A stretch of 53,588 nucleotides of DNA, taken from Micractinium sp. NFX-FRZ. Taxonomy: Eukaryota; Chlorophyta; Trebouxiophyceae; Chlorellales; Chlorellaceae. The stretch is from assembly GCA_029339195.1 (NCBI GenBank), contig JAPTJF010000431.1, forward strand, positions 1-53,588, written 5' to 3'. Position 1 is the first letter of the stretch. Every line of letters starts with the position of its first letter. The position numbers and the translations under genes are program-made. The notes beneath the pieces are model-generated. The model did no database searches and was not told the origin of the DNA. It saw only the letters and a list, made by a program, of their open reading frames with translations. This document shows, piece by piece, positions 11,501 to 21,857 of this stretch.

Positions 11501-12599
11501 AGTCTGGCTGGTTACCAACGTGTAGTGCAGCCTTTATAGCTGTGCGTCTGGCGCTCTGCTGCTGCTGACCCGTCAGGCAAGAGGCTGAGCAGCCGTCCAA
11601 TGCCGTTGAGTGCAAGGACTGGCACCATGCCTAACAACACCACGTCCGCCCTTCCCGGGTGCAGCGCACGTCCCGCCCCAACTCGCTCTACGAGGGGGTG
11701 TATGAGGGGCTTCCCAGGAGCGGGGAACAGCGTGAGTGCTGGCCTGGGAAGGGGTTGCTGCCGAGCTGATTCAACTGGCTGAGAAAACTGTCCTCGCTTG
11801 TTCAGAATGCAGCGTGTGCGCTGCCAGCGCAGCCCACGCCTGACGAGACTGCTGCACTGGCCCTTCCAAGCACTGCGTGTGCATGCCTGTTGCCAGCAGT
11901 GCAAGTGCAGCATGCTGCCCCCACCCTGCCTGCAGGCGCAGAGGACGCAGGTGGCGGCAGCAGCGGCGACAGCGCTGATGAAGCCGGCAGTGACGCGGAC
12001 AGCCGGGGCGGCGGCCGGCGGCGGGGAGCGATGCAGCGCGCTGGGAGCATGTGAGTGCTGGGCCTGTCCTGCCCTGTCTGGGGCAGCGGCAGATGGGGGA
12101 GGTGGGACTGCCGAGTGCCCAGTGCTTCACCGACCAATGCCGCAGCACTGCCTGCCGCCCTTCAATTGCTTTGCATCGTGCCCCCACTTGCCTGCACTGC
12201 CTGTGCAGTGGGTCGCTGAAGCGGGGCAGATCCCACGGCCCGAGCCCGGGCGACGGCCGCCCGCCTGCCGCCTGCAAGCGCGCTCAGGGTGAGGCTTGGT
12301 GCCCCTCAGGGGACAAACCTAAGCCTAGCTCTAGCCAGCCTAGCCACTGCAGACTTTCTCCGTTACGCCGACCTGGCCTAGGCTAGAGCTGTGCAGATGT
12401 ACCTGACAGACAAGCCGCTCCGCACTGCCTGCCCTGTTGGAATGCAGGGCTGCCCAGAGCGGGCAGGCCAGCCAGCTCCCCAGCCGGAGCGCCAGCAACC
12501 ATGGCACAAGATGGCAGGGTGCTGCAGCAGCTGGCGGACATGTCGCCGGAAGAAGCAGCTGCGGCTGAGCTGCTGGCTGTGCAACCAGGCGGCAGCTGA
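8533..12599 (+). CDS. FYRN-FYRC-HMG-box chromatin protein, 662 aa
   Basis: Twelve in-phase exons: 8533-8601, 8739-8974, 9122-9374, 9742-9837, 9990-10563, 10717-10838, 11049-11158, 11383-11497, 11665-11731, 11936-12050, 12209-12288, 12448-12599. FYRN-like part: FPYLPGYRATCTAYGQRCTL. FYRC-like part: GPWFQLRTEAG, then GSTPTSPFAQL, and the typical end NGMSAFGFLSPLVQRLL. Next comes a Gln/Ala-rich linker. An HMG box is then split by the intron at 10839-11048: GWTAFTAYGVQNRAAV, DHPGASAGAVEK, then LLGQRWAALPQPERAQYQ. The tail is acidic (SGDSADEAGSDADS) and basic by turns. FYR domains occur in MLL-type methyltransferases, JmjC demethylases and TBRG1; HMG boxes bind or bend DNA. A nuclear chromatin role follows by inference. 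The first exon and start are the least certain parts. Confidence 0.75.
10977..11003 (+). repeat. Interstitial telomere-like tract
   Basis: Inside the intron that splits the HMG box, the plus strand reads GGGTTTAACCCTAAACCC and continues with TAAAAACC: about two CCCTAAA units preceded by an inverted TTTAGGG-like half. CCCTAAA/TTTAGGG is the plant and Chlorella telomere repeat. It is too short to be a telomere. Confidence 0.6.
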
Positions 12600-12798
12600 G
12601 GGCTGCAGCAGGGCGGCGCTGGGCGGCAGTAAGCGTCGGGTAGTTCATGGCACGCTGCCGCGGCAGCGGGAGGAGTGGCGGCGCAAGCCTGTTGCATTGC
12701 CATTGCACCCTCGTCCGGCTAGCGGCACATCGACACTTGCCTTCCCTTGCTATTACTTTCTAAAGACGGGCGCTTGACGGGCTGCAGCGCTAGCCGAC

Positions 12799-13748
12799 AT
12801 GGAGGAGCGGAGGGTAGGGGCTGGCGCCCTGGCGGTTCCGGCAGCTGCTCCGCCACCACCTGTACCTCCCCCGCCACATGTGCTGCTGCGCAGCGAGCAC
12901 CCGCAAGTCGAGTTGTCTTGGTCGACGGCCTTGTTCAGCGACCGCCCCAAGGTGCACTGCCGCAGGCGCCTGGGCCGCTTGGTTAGCTTTGTGAAAGGCA
13001 CATGGCACGATGCAATTGCGATGCGACAGTCCAGGCACCACTAGCTGCGGTCTATTGGGGCCCGCCGCCGCCGCCGCCGTCGGTCTCTGCCTCGGTTGTG
13101 GCGACCACCCCACATTCCTGTGGCCTGAGCATCACCATTTTGTTGTCTGCAGCCGGACACCCTGAAGCTGCGCAAACGTGTGCACGCCTGGCCCCTGGAG
13201 TTCACTTTCAAGGTGAGCAGGCGGGCCGGGGCATCACCCTGACTCCCAAGCTTGCAGCTTCCATGCAGCGGCATACCTACCTGCCTGCCCGCCTGCCTGT
13301 TCACAGCGCGGGCAGGCTGTATGTGCATGCAGTGGCATAACCGTGCCGGCTGCGCATGCAGTAGCATGCGGGAGCCTGCACGGCGGGCATGCTCATCACC
13401 CAGCTGCCACCAGAGACGTCAAACTCAACACCCCGCCCTGCACCCGCACGCTCCCGTTGGCCCCTGCTGTGCGCCCCGCAGGCTGACTACCACACAGCCA
13501 GCCGCGAGTTTTCCTACGGCATGATGTGCCGCGACCAGCTGGTGTGTTTGTGTTTGTGTTAGGGGCGGTGCTGCCAGTGCGTGCATTGTTGGTGGGGTGA
13601 GCGTGCCGATATGTCGAGCCCTGACTGGTGAGCGGGTGTGGGTTTTCCGTGTGATTGCGCCTGAATGCATGCGAGGTGGGTTGATTGCATGAGCCGCGAT
13701 GTGTTAAATGCTGACAGGATGTGTGAGTGTGTGAATGCATGTGGAGGT

Positions 13749-13781
<33 letters not shown>

Positions 13782-15266
13782 CGAGAATAGAGTGCCCTAC
13801 GCAGCTGCCCGGGCAACCCCACCGCCCGCGCTCCGCTCACCTCCCTTGCCCGCCTACCCCTCCCATCTTCCATCTATTCAGATACAGAGTAACGTCACAC
13901 TCAGCTTGCCGCCGCAGCAAGTGGACCAATGCACGCGGCTTCCCTTCACCCCCTTCTTCCCACTCTCGCCCTCCCCGGCCCCCTTGCCCCTTTGGTGCAC
14001 ACAGATCAAGGGTGACATCACGCTCAACATGCCGCAGCAGCAGGTGGAGTACCGCAAAAAGCTGCCCCTCAGCGGCGGGGCGGTGCTTGCCCTCAACGCC
14101 AGCTGCAGGCTGGAAGGTACGTGGGGCAGGGGGCGGGGGCAGGGGCCAGGGTACTGGGTGTGTGGAGGTGTGTGGGGTTGGGGTTGGGGGCGGGTGGGGT
14201 GGGGGCTGCAGGCAGGTTGCCCGCAAGCCGGGGAAGTTTGGTTTGATTGGGTAGCAGACCACCTGCCGTCATGGAAGCGAGCACCGTGTGCTGCTGCCTG
14301 CCAGATCCCAGGTCCTTTCCTGCTCGCTGCTGCTGGTCCTGTGCTGCTGCTGCTGCTGCTGATCCTGCCGCCATCCCTGCTGGCATGCCAACCTGGCCCT
14401 GCTCCCTCCCTCCCGCTGCTCCTCCTCCTACCAGACCAGACCAGACGCCTTCCTACCCAGCCCCCCACCCTCTCCCCGCTGTCCCCCCATGTTGTGTGCG
14501 TGCAGGCCAGCGGTTGCGCCCCGACTTTGCGCTCTCCTTCGAGTTTGGCACCCACAGCAGCGCCCACGGCGACGGCAGCGCGCGCTACGTCGCCGGCACC
14601 GGGGGCGGCAGCTTTGATGTGCAGCAGCGGTTTAAGGTGGCCCGGGGGCTGGCGCTGGAGGTGGGTCGTAGAAAGCGGGGTGGTGGCTGCACTGCTTTGG
14701 GTGCGCTGGGAGAGGTGGCGGCCGCAGGTCTGTGAGGGCTCAGTGCTGTGAGAGGGGCAGCGGGGCAGAGGGACAAACATTGGCGGCTGATTTGGAGGCG
14801 GCCACAGGGCCGCGTGCTGGGGTGCTGGGCGGGGGGTGTATCCCTGCATCGAATAGCTGAGCGGCTGTCACACACATGCATATGGGGGGCTGTGCAGCGT
14901 CGGAAGGGACAGGATGCAGGCAGGGGGGCATGGCGCTACCAACGCCCCGCCCAACCCGATGTCTTCCCGCCTGCCGGCAGGTCTGCGGCAACGTGCGGCT
15001 GCCAAACCCTAGTCCCTCCTTTGCTGCCAAACCCTAACCTTTTCCTTCCCTGCCGCCAAACCCTAGTCCCTCCTCTGCTGCCAATCCCCAACTCTCTCCT
15101 CCCCTGCCGCCAAACCCTCACCCTTCCCCCTCCCCGGCAGGTCTGCGGCAACGTGCGGCTGCCCTCCCCGGCGGCGCGCTACTCACCCGAGAGTGGGCAT
15201 CTGGTGCTGGGGGAGGGGGCCCTGCACATGCACGTGGCGGAGGTCAACGCAGTGGTACATATATAA
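12799..15266 (+). CDS. Beta-strand-rich 221-aa protein, unrecognised
   Basis: Six in-phase exons: 12799-12951, 13153-13212, 13482-13541, 14005-14116, 14506-14660, 15141-15266. The N-terminus is Ala/Pro-rich (possibly a poorly ordered leader). The rest alternates hydrophobic and polar residues in short strand-like stretches separated by turns: VELSWSTALF, WPLEFTFKADYH, IKGDITLNMPQ, FALSFEFGTHSS, GSFDVQQRFKVARG, GHLVLGEGALHMHVAEVNA. This pattern would suit a beta-barrel or beta-sandwich, for example a plastid envelope pore, but no family motif was matched and I do not assign one. It starts only 199 nt after the stop of the FYR-HMG gene. Introns 3 and 5 hold copies of the start of the following exon. 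The frame ends CAT ATA TAA; TGTAA follows at 15558. Confidence 0.6.
13744..13780 (+). repeat. GT/TG dinucleotide microsatellite
   Basis: An almost pure TG run of about 30 nt within intron 3 of the 12799-15266 gene. Confidence 0.9.
13877..13930 (+). repeat. Echo of the start of exon 4 (original 14001-14055)
   Basis: Includes an AG acceptor (13880-13881) and an open frame reading IQSNVTLSLPPQQVD. The true exon starts IKGDITLNMPQQQVE. The two are about 70 percent identical at the DNA level. No donor follows the copy. Confidence 0.75.
14976..15140 (+). repeat. Echo of the exon 6 acceptor plus tandem units of about 40 nt
   Basis: CCGGCAG followed by GTCTGCGGCAACGTGCGGCT occurs at 14976-15003 and again, identically, across the true acceptor at 15134-15162. 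Between them are imperfect tandem units built on TGCCGCCAAACCCTAGTCCC. Use of the upstream copy would run into a stop within about 20 codons. Confidence 0.85.
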
Positions 15267-15557
15267 AGCACTGACGGTGTGGTGCAGCATTGATCACCTA
15301 TTGGGGCGCAGCACGTGCACGGCGAAGGGGCCCTGGCGGATGTGTGCGGCGCCACCAGTTTGCTGGGGCTACCTGTTGCAAGCAAGCAGCTGCGCATGGC
15401 CCGCATGTGCTCTCCTGCTCTCTTGTTATCCTATCGGCTGCCTTTGCGTGCCCCACTTATTCTGACCGAACTGATCTCACCGACGGTTTCCTGCCACACT
15501 TCTCACTGCCCCGCACACCAGCCCTGCCCTCTGTGGCCCACCCCAGCCTGGACCAGC

Positions 15558-15562
15558 TGTAA
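15558..15562 (+). terminator. Putative poly(A) signal of the 221-aa gene
   Basis: TGTAA, 292 nt after the stop codon. Confidence 0.5.
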
Positions 15563-15611
15563 CCGTGCCAGCTCCTCTGTTGCCTCAGGTAGACGTGCGT
15601 GTCACATGGTG

Positions 15612-15616
15612 TTACA
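15612..15616 (-). terminator. Putative poly(A) signal of the B3 gene
   Basis: TGTAA on the minus strand, about 820 nt after the stop. It faces the signal of the convergent gene. Confidence 0.4.
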
Positions 15617-16431
15617 GAGGCGCGCTCAGGCAGGCAGGCAGGGGCAGGTGGCTGTCGCTCAATTTCGAAATCACGAGGAGGGTCTCACTCCGTCGATCAA
15701 AGTGGCGGGCTAGCTAGTGCTTGCAGGCGCTGAAAAGGGGGGCCTGCATCTGGTTCAGAGGCGCAGCACTGAGAGCAGCAGGCAGCAGGGGAGCAAGTGT
15801 GCCCTGGGAGGCGGCTGCAGCATGGCATAGATGGCTTGCTTTCTTTCACGGCGGCCGGGAGGCGGGAGGAATAGCAGTACACATGCTCTTGCACGTACAG
15901 TGATGGTGCGAAAGGCGGGCCCTGAGCTGAGCGCGGTGAGGGCGCTTGGGGAGGGTGAGAGACACAGTTGTGTGGGGAGGGATGGGGAGTAGAGCCTTGG
16001 TGGTCAAACCAGGAAGGGGGGACGTGACGAGGGGGAGGCATTGGTTGAAAGAAGAGGGTGGAGAGATTTGGTGTAGAGAATTGCGGTGCTAGCAGGCTAT
16101 GGAGGTCAATGAAACGGGGGGTAGCGCAGGCTGACTGGGCAGCGCAGGCCAGGCCGTGGGGCGGGGGCAGGGGGCTGTCCGCCGCTGTGGAGGAGGGCAA
16201 CAAACGGTATGTGGAAGAAGGCGCGGCAGCAAGTGTTTCGCACACGGAAAAGATCACATGATGAAAGCAGGTGCAAGAATTGGGCGGTCGCTTGGTGCGG
16301 GCATGGAGGTATGTGTTTCTAGTGTTGATGTAGAGAGGTGGGCATCACAAGGCTACAGGGCAAGCCCCCGGTGTGCCGCATTGCGCCCTGCTAAGAACGG
16401 GGGCCGAGGCAGCAGGGGCAGCTGTGCCACC

Positions 16432-18330
16432 CTATGCATGCAGGCCAGCAAGCTGCTGCTGCTGCGCCTGCTGCTGCTGCGCCTGCTGCGCCTGCTGCTG
16501 CTGCATGTGCTCCCGCTGCAGCACCTGCAGCAGCAGCATGCGGTTGTAGTGCTCTACAAACCGCCGCTCCTGCTCTTGCTGCGCCAGCAGCGTCGCCAGC
16601 CAGGAGTGAGCCTGGGCCAGGGCATCGGCGGGCAGGCTGCTGCTGCCGGGGGCAGCATGCGGCTGGAACACGCTGCCGTTGAGGGGCGGCGGGGAGGGCA
16701 GCAGATCAACGTTGTGTGGCTGCGAGGCTGCCAGCGCAGCTGCCGCCTCTGCTGCTACTGCGTCCGGGTTGTAGCTGCTCATGTGATGCTGCTGCTGCTG
16801 CTGCTGCTGCAGCGCTACGGCTGCGGAGCGGTGCAGGGGCTGGGGGCGGTAGACCGGCTGCGGGCCGGCCAAGGCGGCAGGCATGGACACGCCCACGGTT
16901 GGGGTGGGGGGTGTGGTGCTGCGAGACGGGGGGCCTGGGAAGGCTGCCGCTGCGGCGGCGGTGGACACGAGCGGGCTCCTGCTGCCGCAGACATGGTCGT
17001 AGTCGGACGCGTGGCTGCCCATGCTGCCGCCGGCGCTGTGCATCTGCAGCAGCGCGCACGCCGCCTCCGCCACATGTGCCGGCGACGGCTGCCAGAAAGC
17101 CGCCAGCTGCTGACGGTTGGAAGCAGGCGCTTTGTGGCGCCGCGCAGCCGCGCCGCCTGCATATGCCGGCGGCTCAGGAGTGGCCGCGGACAGAGGCGAG
17201 GTCTTGCCGGTTGCGCGGCGCTTGGCGGCAGCGCCGCCAGCAGCGGCGCCTGCGCCCGCTGCCGGCCGCTTGAGGCTGCGCGGCAGCAGCTGGTCGGCGC
17301 GCAGGCTGGTGCGCAGCAGCATGCGGCCGTGGTGGGGGCAGAACGCCAGGGTACCGCCCTGTGCCAGGTGGTTGGCACGTACAAAGTCGGCTGCGGGACA
17401 GGGGAGAGGCGGGGGAGCAGGACAGACGTGAGCAGTGGTTCAGGAGTGCAGGTGTGAAGCGCGCGCATGGGGAGGAGGTGGGCGATGGCGGGCAATTCCA
17501 GTGCAGGTGCTGTGGCGCTGCCCGCCGCCCCCCGCCCCCGACGCCTGCCCGCACCCACATCCCCACCCGCTGCGCACCCCCTCCCCGTCTTATTTTGTGT
17601 TGTTCGCCCTCACCCGTGTTCTCCAGCACAAATGTGGGGCGGTGCTCCCCGCTGACCACGTTCTGCCACGTCTTCATGAGCAGCACCCAGGTGCGCCCCG
17701 CCTCGTCCTCCACCACCAAGTCGACCGACAGCTTGACGGGGCCGCCGCTGCGCACAGCGGGCAGGGCGTGCTCGGCCTGGCAGAGGCGCAGCAGGTCGGG
17801 CAGGCATTGCTGTACCTGCAGAAAGGCCCAAGGGGTGGGGAGGGTCATGATGAGGAGGGGAGAACAGTGGTTTGTGGAAGAGACAGGGATCGAGAGGCGG
17901 TGCAAGTTGCGGCGCCATTCATATTGAGGGCGCCGGCAGGGGGAGTAGCGACGTAATGCCGCAGCGGGCACAGCGCAGCGTCCTGCCGCACACCCGCAAT
18001 ACGCCACCCCGCCCGCCGCACCTGGATGCGCGGCAGCACGATGCGGCCGGTGCGGGCCACCTCTGTTGAGACGTCGCTGTAGGTGAGCACTTTGGACACG
18101 AGCATGGGCTCTGGAGGCGGGGGTGAGGGGCAGCCGCCGGTGCTGGCCGCACTGCCGCCGCTGCTGGCGGGAAGCGGCAGCTGGGCGCTGCCTGCAGGGC
18201 AAACCGTGCGCAGGGTGGGCGTCAGGCGGCTGCACAAACACCAGCGCAAGCAGAACACGGGGAAAGGCGGGCTATCACGCAGGACACAGGAATGATGCTC
18301 CCCCGCACCTTCGCTTGAGCTTGCCAGCAT
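16432..18330 (-). CDS. B3-domain transcription factor, 450 aa
   Basis: Four in-phase exons on the minus strand: 18330-18309, 18191-18022, 17815-17614, 17390-16432. A complete plant-type B3 DNA-binding domain spans roughly residues 42-160: KVLTYSDVSTEVARTGRIVL, LPRIQ, the VEDEAGRTWVLLMKTWQN core, RPTFVLENTADFVRANHLA and GGTLAFCPHHGRMLLRT. The order matches the ABI3/VP1-LAV group (GRIVLP, W, FVLENTADFV). The roughly 280-residue C-terminus is Ala/Ser/Pro-rich with a run of seven Gln and a terminal helical segment rich in QQ, typical of an activation domain. It should act in the nucleus on target promoters; targets are unknown. The first exon codes only seven residues, so the real start could be elsewhere. 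The B3 fold is a plant-lineage marker and helps identify the organism. Confidence 0.85.
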
Positions 18331-19382
18331 GGTGGCGTCACCGCCTTGTGACTCTCTTTGTAGGCTGCAGGGAAGTGCGGCGATGAAAACTGTGGGTTCA
18401 CAATCAGCAAATGGGGGCGGCGGCACATGTCACTCGCTTGGGGTTACTGCAGAGATTACAGACACCTTTGCAAGCGCGCAGTTGGCCCCTTCGGGCCTGC
18501 CAGACCCTTGCGCTGCCTTTCAACACCTCTGCAAACGCATTTGGAGGAGAATGCACCAAGCAGCGGTAGCTGCAAGTGCCGAGAGAACGCACGACCGCTC
18601 GGCCACCTGGCAGTCGCAAAAGCTATCTGCGCTACTGCGTCCCCCACCTGCTGTGAATCCCTTTGAAGAATTTGTGGAATGGGCGATGTCTGCCTCCCTC
18701 CCCATGCAAGAGCGGGGTCCTTATAGAGCGGTTATCACACAAGACGAAAATGTCCCGTGCGCCTTTACCAACGAGCGGGACTCGCGCCGAAGGGCAATGG
18801 TTGGAGGCCTGGCGCCCACAAAGGTTGCGAGGGAGGCGCCCGCAGCCAGCGGGACTACCTTGCGGCAGCTTCTCGCGGGGTGGCAGCTGGTGTCTGGCTG
18901 GTGTCCAGACTCGTCTCTTTGGGTCCATCGGTGGGTTGCTTGTGGACTGACCGTTCTGGCCGCATGATTCTGTGGCACATAACAAGAAAAAGCACCCCAC
19001 AAGTCCAGAGAGCACCTTCTCGCTTCCGACACATGCCAGCGCCCGTGCGGCACTTCAGCTTGAGCTTATGGTGGTGGAAACCGGACATGTTTCATGATCA
19101 TTACAGTGCACAGGATCGTGCCACAACTCATCATTCTGTAGCTTGGGAAGTGAAAATTCAAGCACAGCATGCAACCGTGCAGCACTTCAGGGCGGCATGC
19201 CGGTGGGCAGCACTACCACACAGCAGCGGCGGCTGTCGCAAAGACAGCCACCCCTCTGTCGAGAGCTGCACCCAATGGCTGCAAACGGAAGATAAACCCG
19301 GCTGCACCGCCGTCGCCAGCAAATTGCCATACACGCCGCCACTTGAGTCGGTACCACGAGCGCTGCTCCTCAAGCGCTGCCG
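18331..19382. other. Upstream region of the B3 gene and 3' flank of the plastid membrane-protein gene
   Basis: About 1 kb with visibly lower GC than the surroundings. A plus-strand frame of 212 codons (18329-18967) runs through it and overlaps the B3 start. It has no recognisable motif or splice partner, so I do not call it a gene. TTACA at 19101-19105 is a good minus-strand TGTAA signal for the gene ending at 19383. Confidence 0.4.
19101..19105 (-). terminator. Putative poly(A) signal of the plastid membrane-protein gene
   Basis: TGTAA on the minus strand, about 280 nt after the stop at 19383. Confidence 0.5.
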
Positions 19383-21219
19383 TCAGCGCTGCTCCCCGCC
19401 CAAGTTCTCCTTTGCCCAGCCCACGCCTCCCGACACCAGCTGCATGCAAGCAAGCACAAAGGGCAAGGAGGGGGCGTGCGTGGGTGCCAGTGGGCATGGG
19501 CCGCATCCAAGGTGCGGCACTGCCTCTCAGTCCTGCTAGATGCAAGGGCCCGCTGTGTGCTCCGTGGTTGTGAGAGAGTGGGTGATGGAGCGCTCGTCTT
19601 GGCTGCTGGCGGCACGCCGCCGCCGCACGTCACCACCCTCGCATCCCACCAACACACCCCACGCTGTGCTCACCGCGCCCAGCATGAGCACGCCGATGGC
19701 GGGCTGGAACACCCACTGCCAGAGGGACAGCCAAGTGTCCAGCAGGTGCTGCGGGCGGGGGATGGGGGGGCAGGGGAGAGGGGCATGTTACAGCGGGGGA
19801 GGCAGGGAGGTGGGCACTATGCAGCGGGTATGGGGAGGCAGGGGAGTGGGGCATGTTGGACGGGGACGGGCGCAGGGCAGGGGATGCTGGGCACGTGATG
19901 GGCGGGCACGGCAGCGGCAGCGAGAGTTTGGCAGGCCGCTGTGCATTGGCCGCCCCAACAGCTGGTGAGCCGGGACGTCGGCTGCGTGCGACAGCAGCGG
20001 GCGCTGCCGTTGTGCGACAACCGGAAGGCGGGTGCTGCTCAGCCGGGGACCCCCGGCCCCGGCCAAGCACCCACCAACATCCTTCCTCACTGATACACGG
20101 TCAGCAACTCGCGAGCCCCATGCCACCACCCAGCCATGGGGTGAGCCCCCCGCCTCACCATGGACCGCAGCGCGGCCCCTAGCCACCCGACATTCCGCCT
20201 CCACAAACCACTGGGAGCGACACTGTGAACCCCATGCCAGCCACCCAAGGCTGCTCCCGCCCGCCCTCACCGTGGACTGCAGCGCGGAGCGCTCCGCCAG
20301 CGCGGCGCCCAGCCAGCCGAGGGCAAAGAGGATGAAGAAGAAGTCGGCAATCAGGATCTGCGGGGGCGGCGGCGCACGAGGTGGGTCATGAATTGAATAG
20401 TGGGAATGTGCAGGAGGAGATGGGTCCGAAAAGGAGTGCGGCCAGCAGCTGGATGGCACGAGGGGGTGAAGGGCCAACCGCCGCTTTGGATCTGCAGATT
20501 CCATGCTGAGTGTGGTGGGTGGACAAGCGTGGCAACAGCAAGCAGAGGTGGACCGCCCAGGCGCCAGGCCGCACGCATGCTCCGCCGACGGCCGTATATG
20601 GCGCAGTAGCACGCTGCCTAGCCCCTGCCTGATCCACGCACCTTGTCCACGGCATCCTTCACACCCGCCAGGGGGCCGCCGCTCCCGCTGCTGCTGGCGG
20701 CAGACGACGGCTGCTGGCGCGCAGCGCTGGGGGCAGCCCCGGGCGCTGCCCCTGAGGCGGCCTGCCGTTGCCGCAGCCGCTCTAGGTCCTGCTGAAGCTG
20801 CTGGTCCAGGTCTGTGGAGGGCAGGCAGGCGGCCGAACGGAATGCATGTGTGTGCATCAGTGGAGGGGTGGGGCGGCGGCGGCCTGGCAGGGATACCGCC
20901 GAGGGAGCAGCCTGGGTGGGCGGCGGGGCCTGCTGGCCATCGGCGCTGAGGCGCACGAGCATCAGGGTTTTAGCATGCACTGGGTTCCATGAACCGGCAG
21001 CGCCTCGCAGCATGCACAGAACACACAGGAAACAGGCACAGGCGGAAGGCGCCGCGCACCGTCCTCTGGCGCCGCCCGCACCACTGCCGCCCGCCGCCGC
21101 CGTTGCTGCCTGAGCATGCCCAGCTGCCCGGAGCCCTGCTGCTGGGTGGATGTGGCATTGCAGGCTTGGCGGGCGAGCGCCGAGGGTCTGCAGGAGCCGC
21201 AGGCGCGAGTCACCAACAT
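19383..21219 (-). CDS. Plastid-targeted two-helix membrane protein, 182 aa
   Basis: Five in-phase exons: 21219-21060, 20811-20642, 20357-20271, 19748-19674, 19439-19383. The first about 50 residues are rich in Arg, Ser, Ala and lack acidic residues, with a VVRAAPED boundary typical of a chloroplast transit peptide (VRA then A). A mature acidic helix follows (DLDQQLQQDLERLRQRQ), then an Ala/Ser linker, then DAVDKILIADFFFILFALGW as a first membrane segment and LDTWLSLWQWVFQPAIGVLM as a second, ending LVSGGVGWAKENLGGEQR. I take it to be a thylakoid or envelope protein conserved in the green lineage, but I cannot name the family. Its start is 638 nt from the divergent transporter gene. Confidence 0.7.
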
Positions 21220-21857
21220 GGCGTGCCTTTGCTTGGCGGGAGAAGCTGTGCAGCAGAGCTTCAAGGCAGGGGTCGGGAATGCACGATGACCAGCAACCCA
21301 ATTTGCCGGCCGACGGAGCTCTGATCTTGAGCCGTGCCTAGCTGTCCGCAGGCCTTCACGTGGGGCAGGAGTGCCGCCGCAACCAGTGTGCCGGTGACAC
21401 TGGCGCGCTTGCAACTCGTTTCTTCGTAGTGCTCTTCAATCTGTGCTGCCAAGCAGCCGGGCGCCCCTGTGCCTTCCCACGCCCGGCGAAACAAGTAGCG
21501 CCCCAACAGTGCAGCGGCCCATCTGCCTTAAATTTCGAGCGACACAAGCTTTGCTGATTGCAGGAGCTTATGCAGCAATAGCAGACGGGTGAGCCGCCAG
21601 CCGCTGGCGAGGGGTCAGGGGCTGGGCCCTGTTGCGGGGCGGACCTGTAGGGCCCCACAGCTGGCTGAATGTAGTTGCAGCCATGCCGCGTGCACTGATG
21701 CGCCAACAACGCCAGGGGGCCAGTCTGCAGCGGGCGGGCTGCCGCTGCCTGCCGCCGGTCCGCCTTGCAGTGCAAGGGGCTCACAGTGCGCCAGGCTCGC
21801 CTCCCTATTGCAGACTTGCCAGCAAACGCCTAACAGAGGCAGCTGAGCGCAGCAGCC
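21220..21857. promoter_or_regulatory. Divergent promoter region (plastid membrane protein / POT transporter)
   Basis: 638 nt between two divergent starts. It must contain both promoters unless one 5' UTR is long. No motif was recognised, and no coding sequence is supported. Confidence 0.35.

Larger units (their letters stand above)
15267..16431. other. Convergent 3' flanks of the 221-aa gene and the B3 gene
   Basis: TGTAA on the plus strand at 15558-15562 and its complement TTACA at 15612-15616 (TGTAA for the minus-strand B3 gene) put the two presumed transcript ends only about 50 nt apart. The B3 gene would then have an approximately 820-nt 3' UTR. No further coding sequence is supported. 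Confidence 0.5.

Noticed and set aside
13744..13780. Mobile-element terminus
   Set aside because: Simple TG microsatellite without inverted repeats or target-site duplication.
12799..15266. Assignment as chloroplast outer-envelope pore OEP21, OEP24 or OEP37
   Set aside because: Strand-like pattern fits a barrel but no sequence motif of those families could be matched from memory, so left unnamed.
16156..17457. 433-codon plus-strand open frame
   Set aside because: Antisense shadow of the GC-rich last exon of the B3 transcription factor; no motif, and the minus-strand model has a complete B3 domain.
18329..18967. Plus-strand 212-codon frame as a gene
   Set aside because: Overlaps the start of the B3 gene, no recognisable domain, no splice or poly(A) context; kept only as a low-interest observation.
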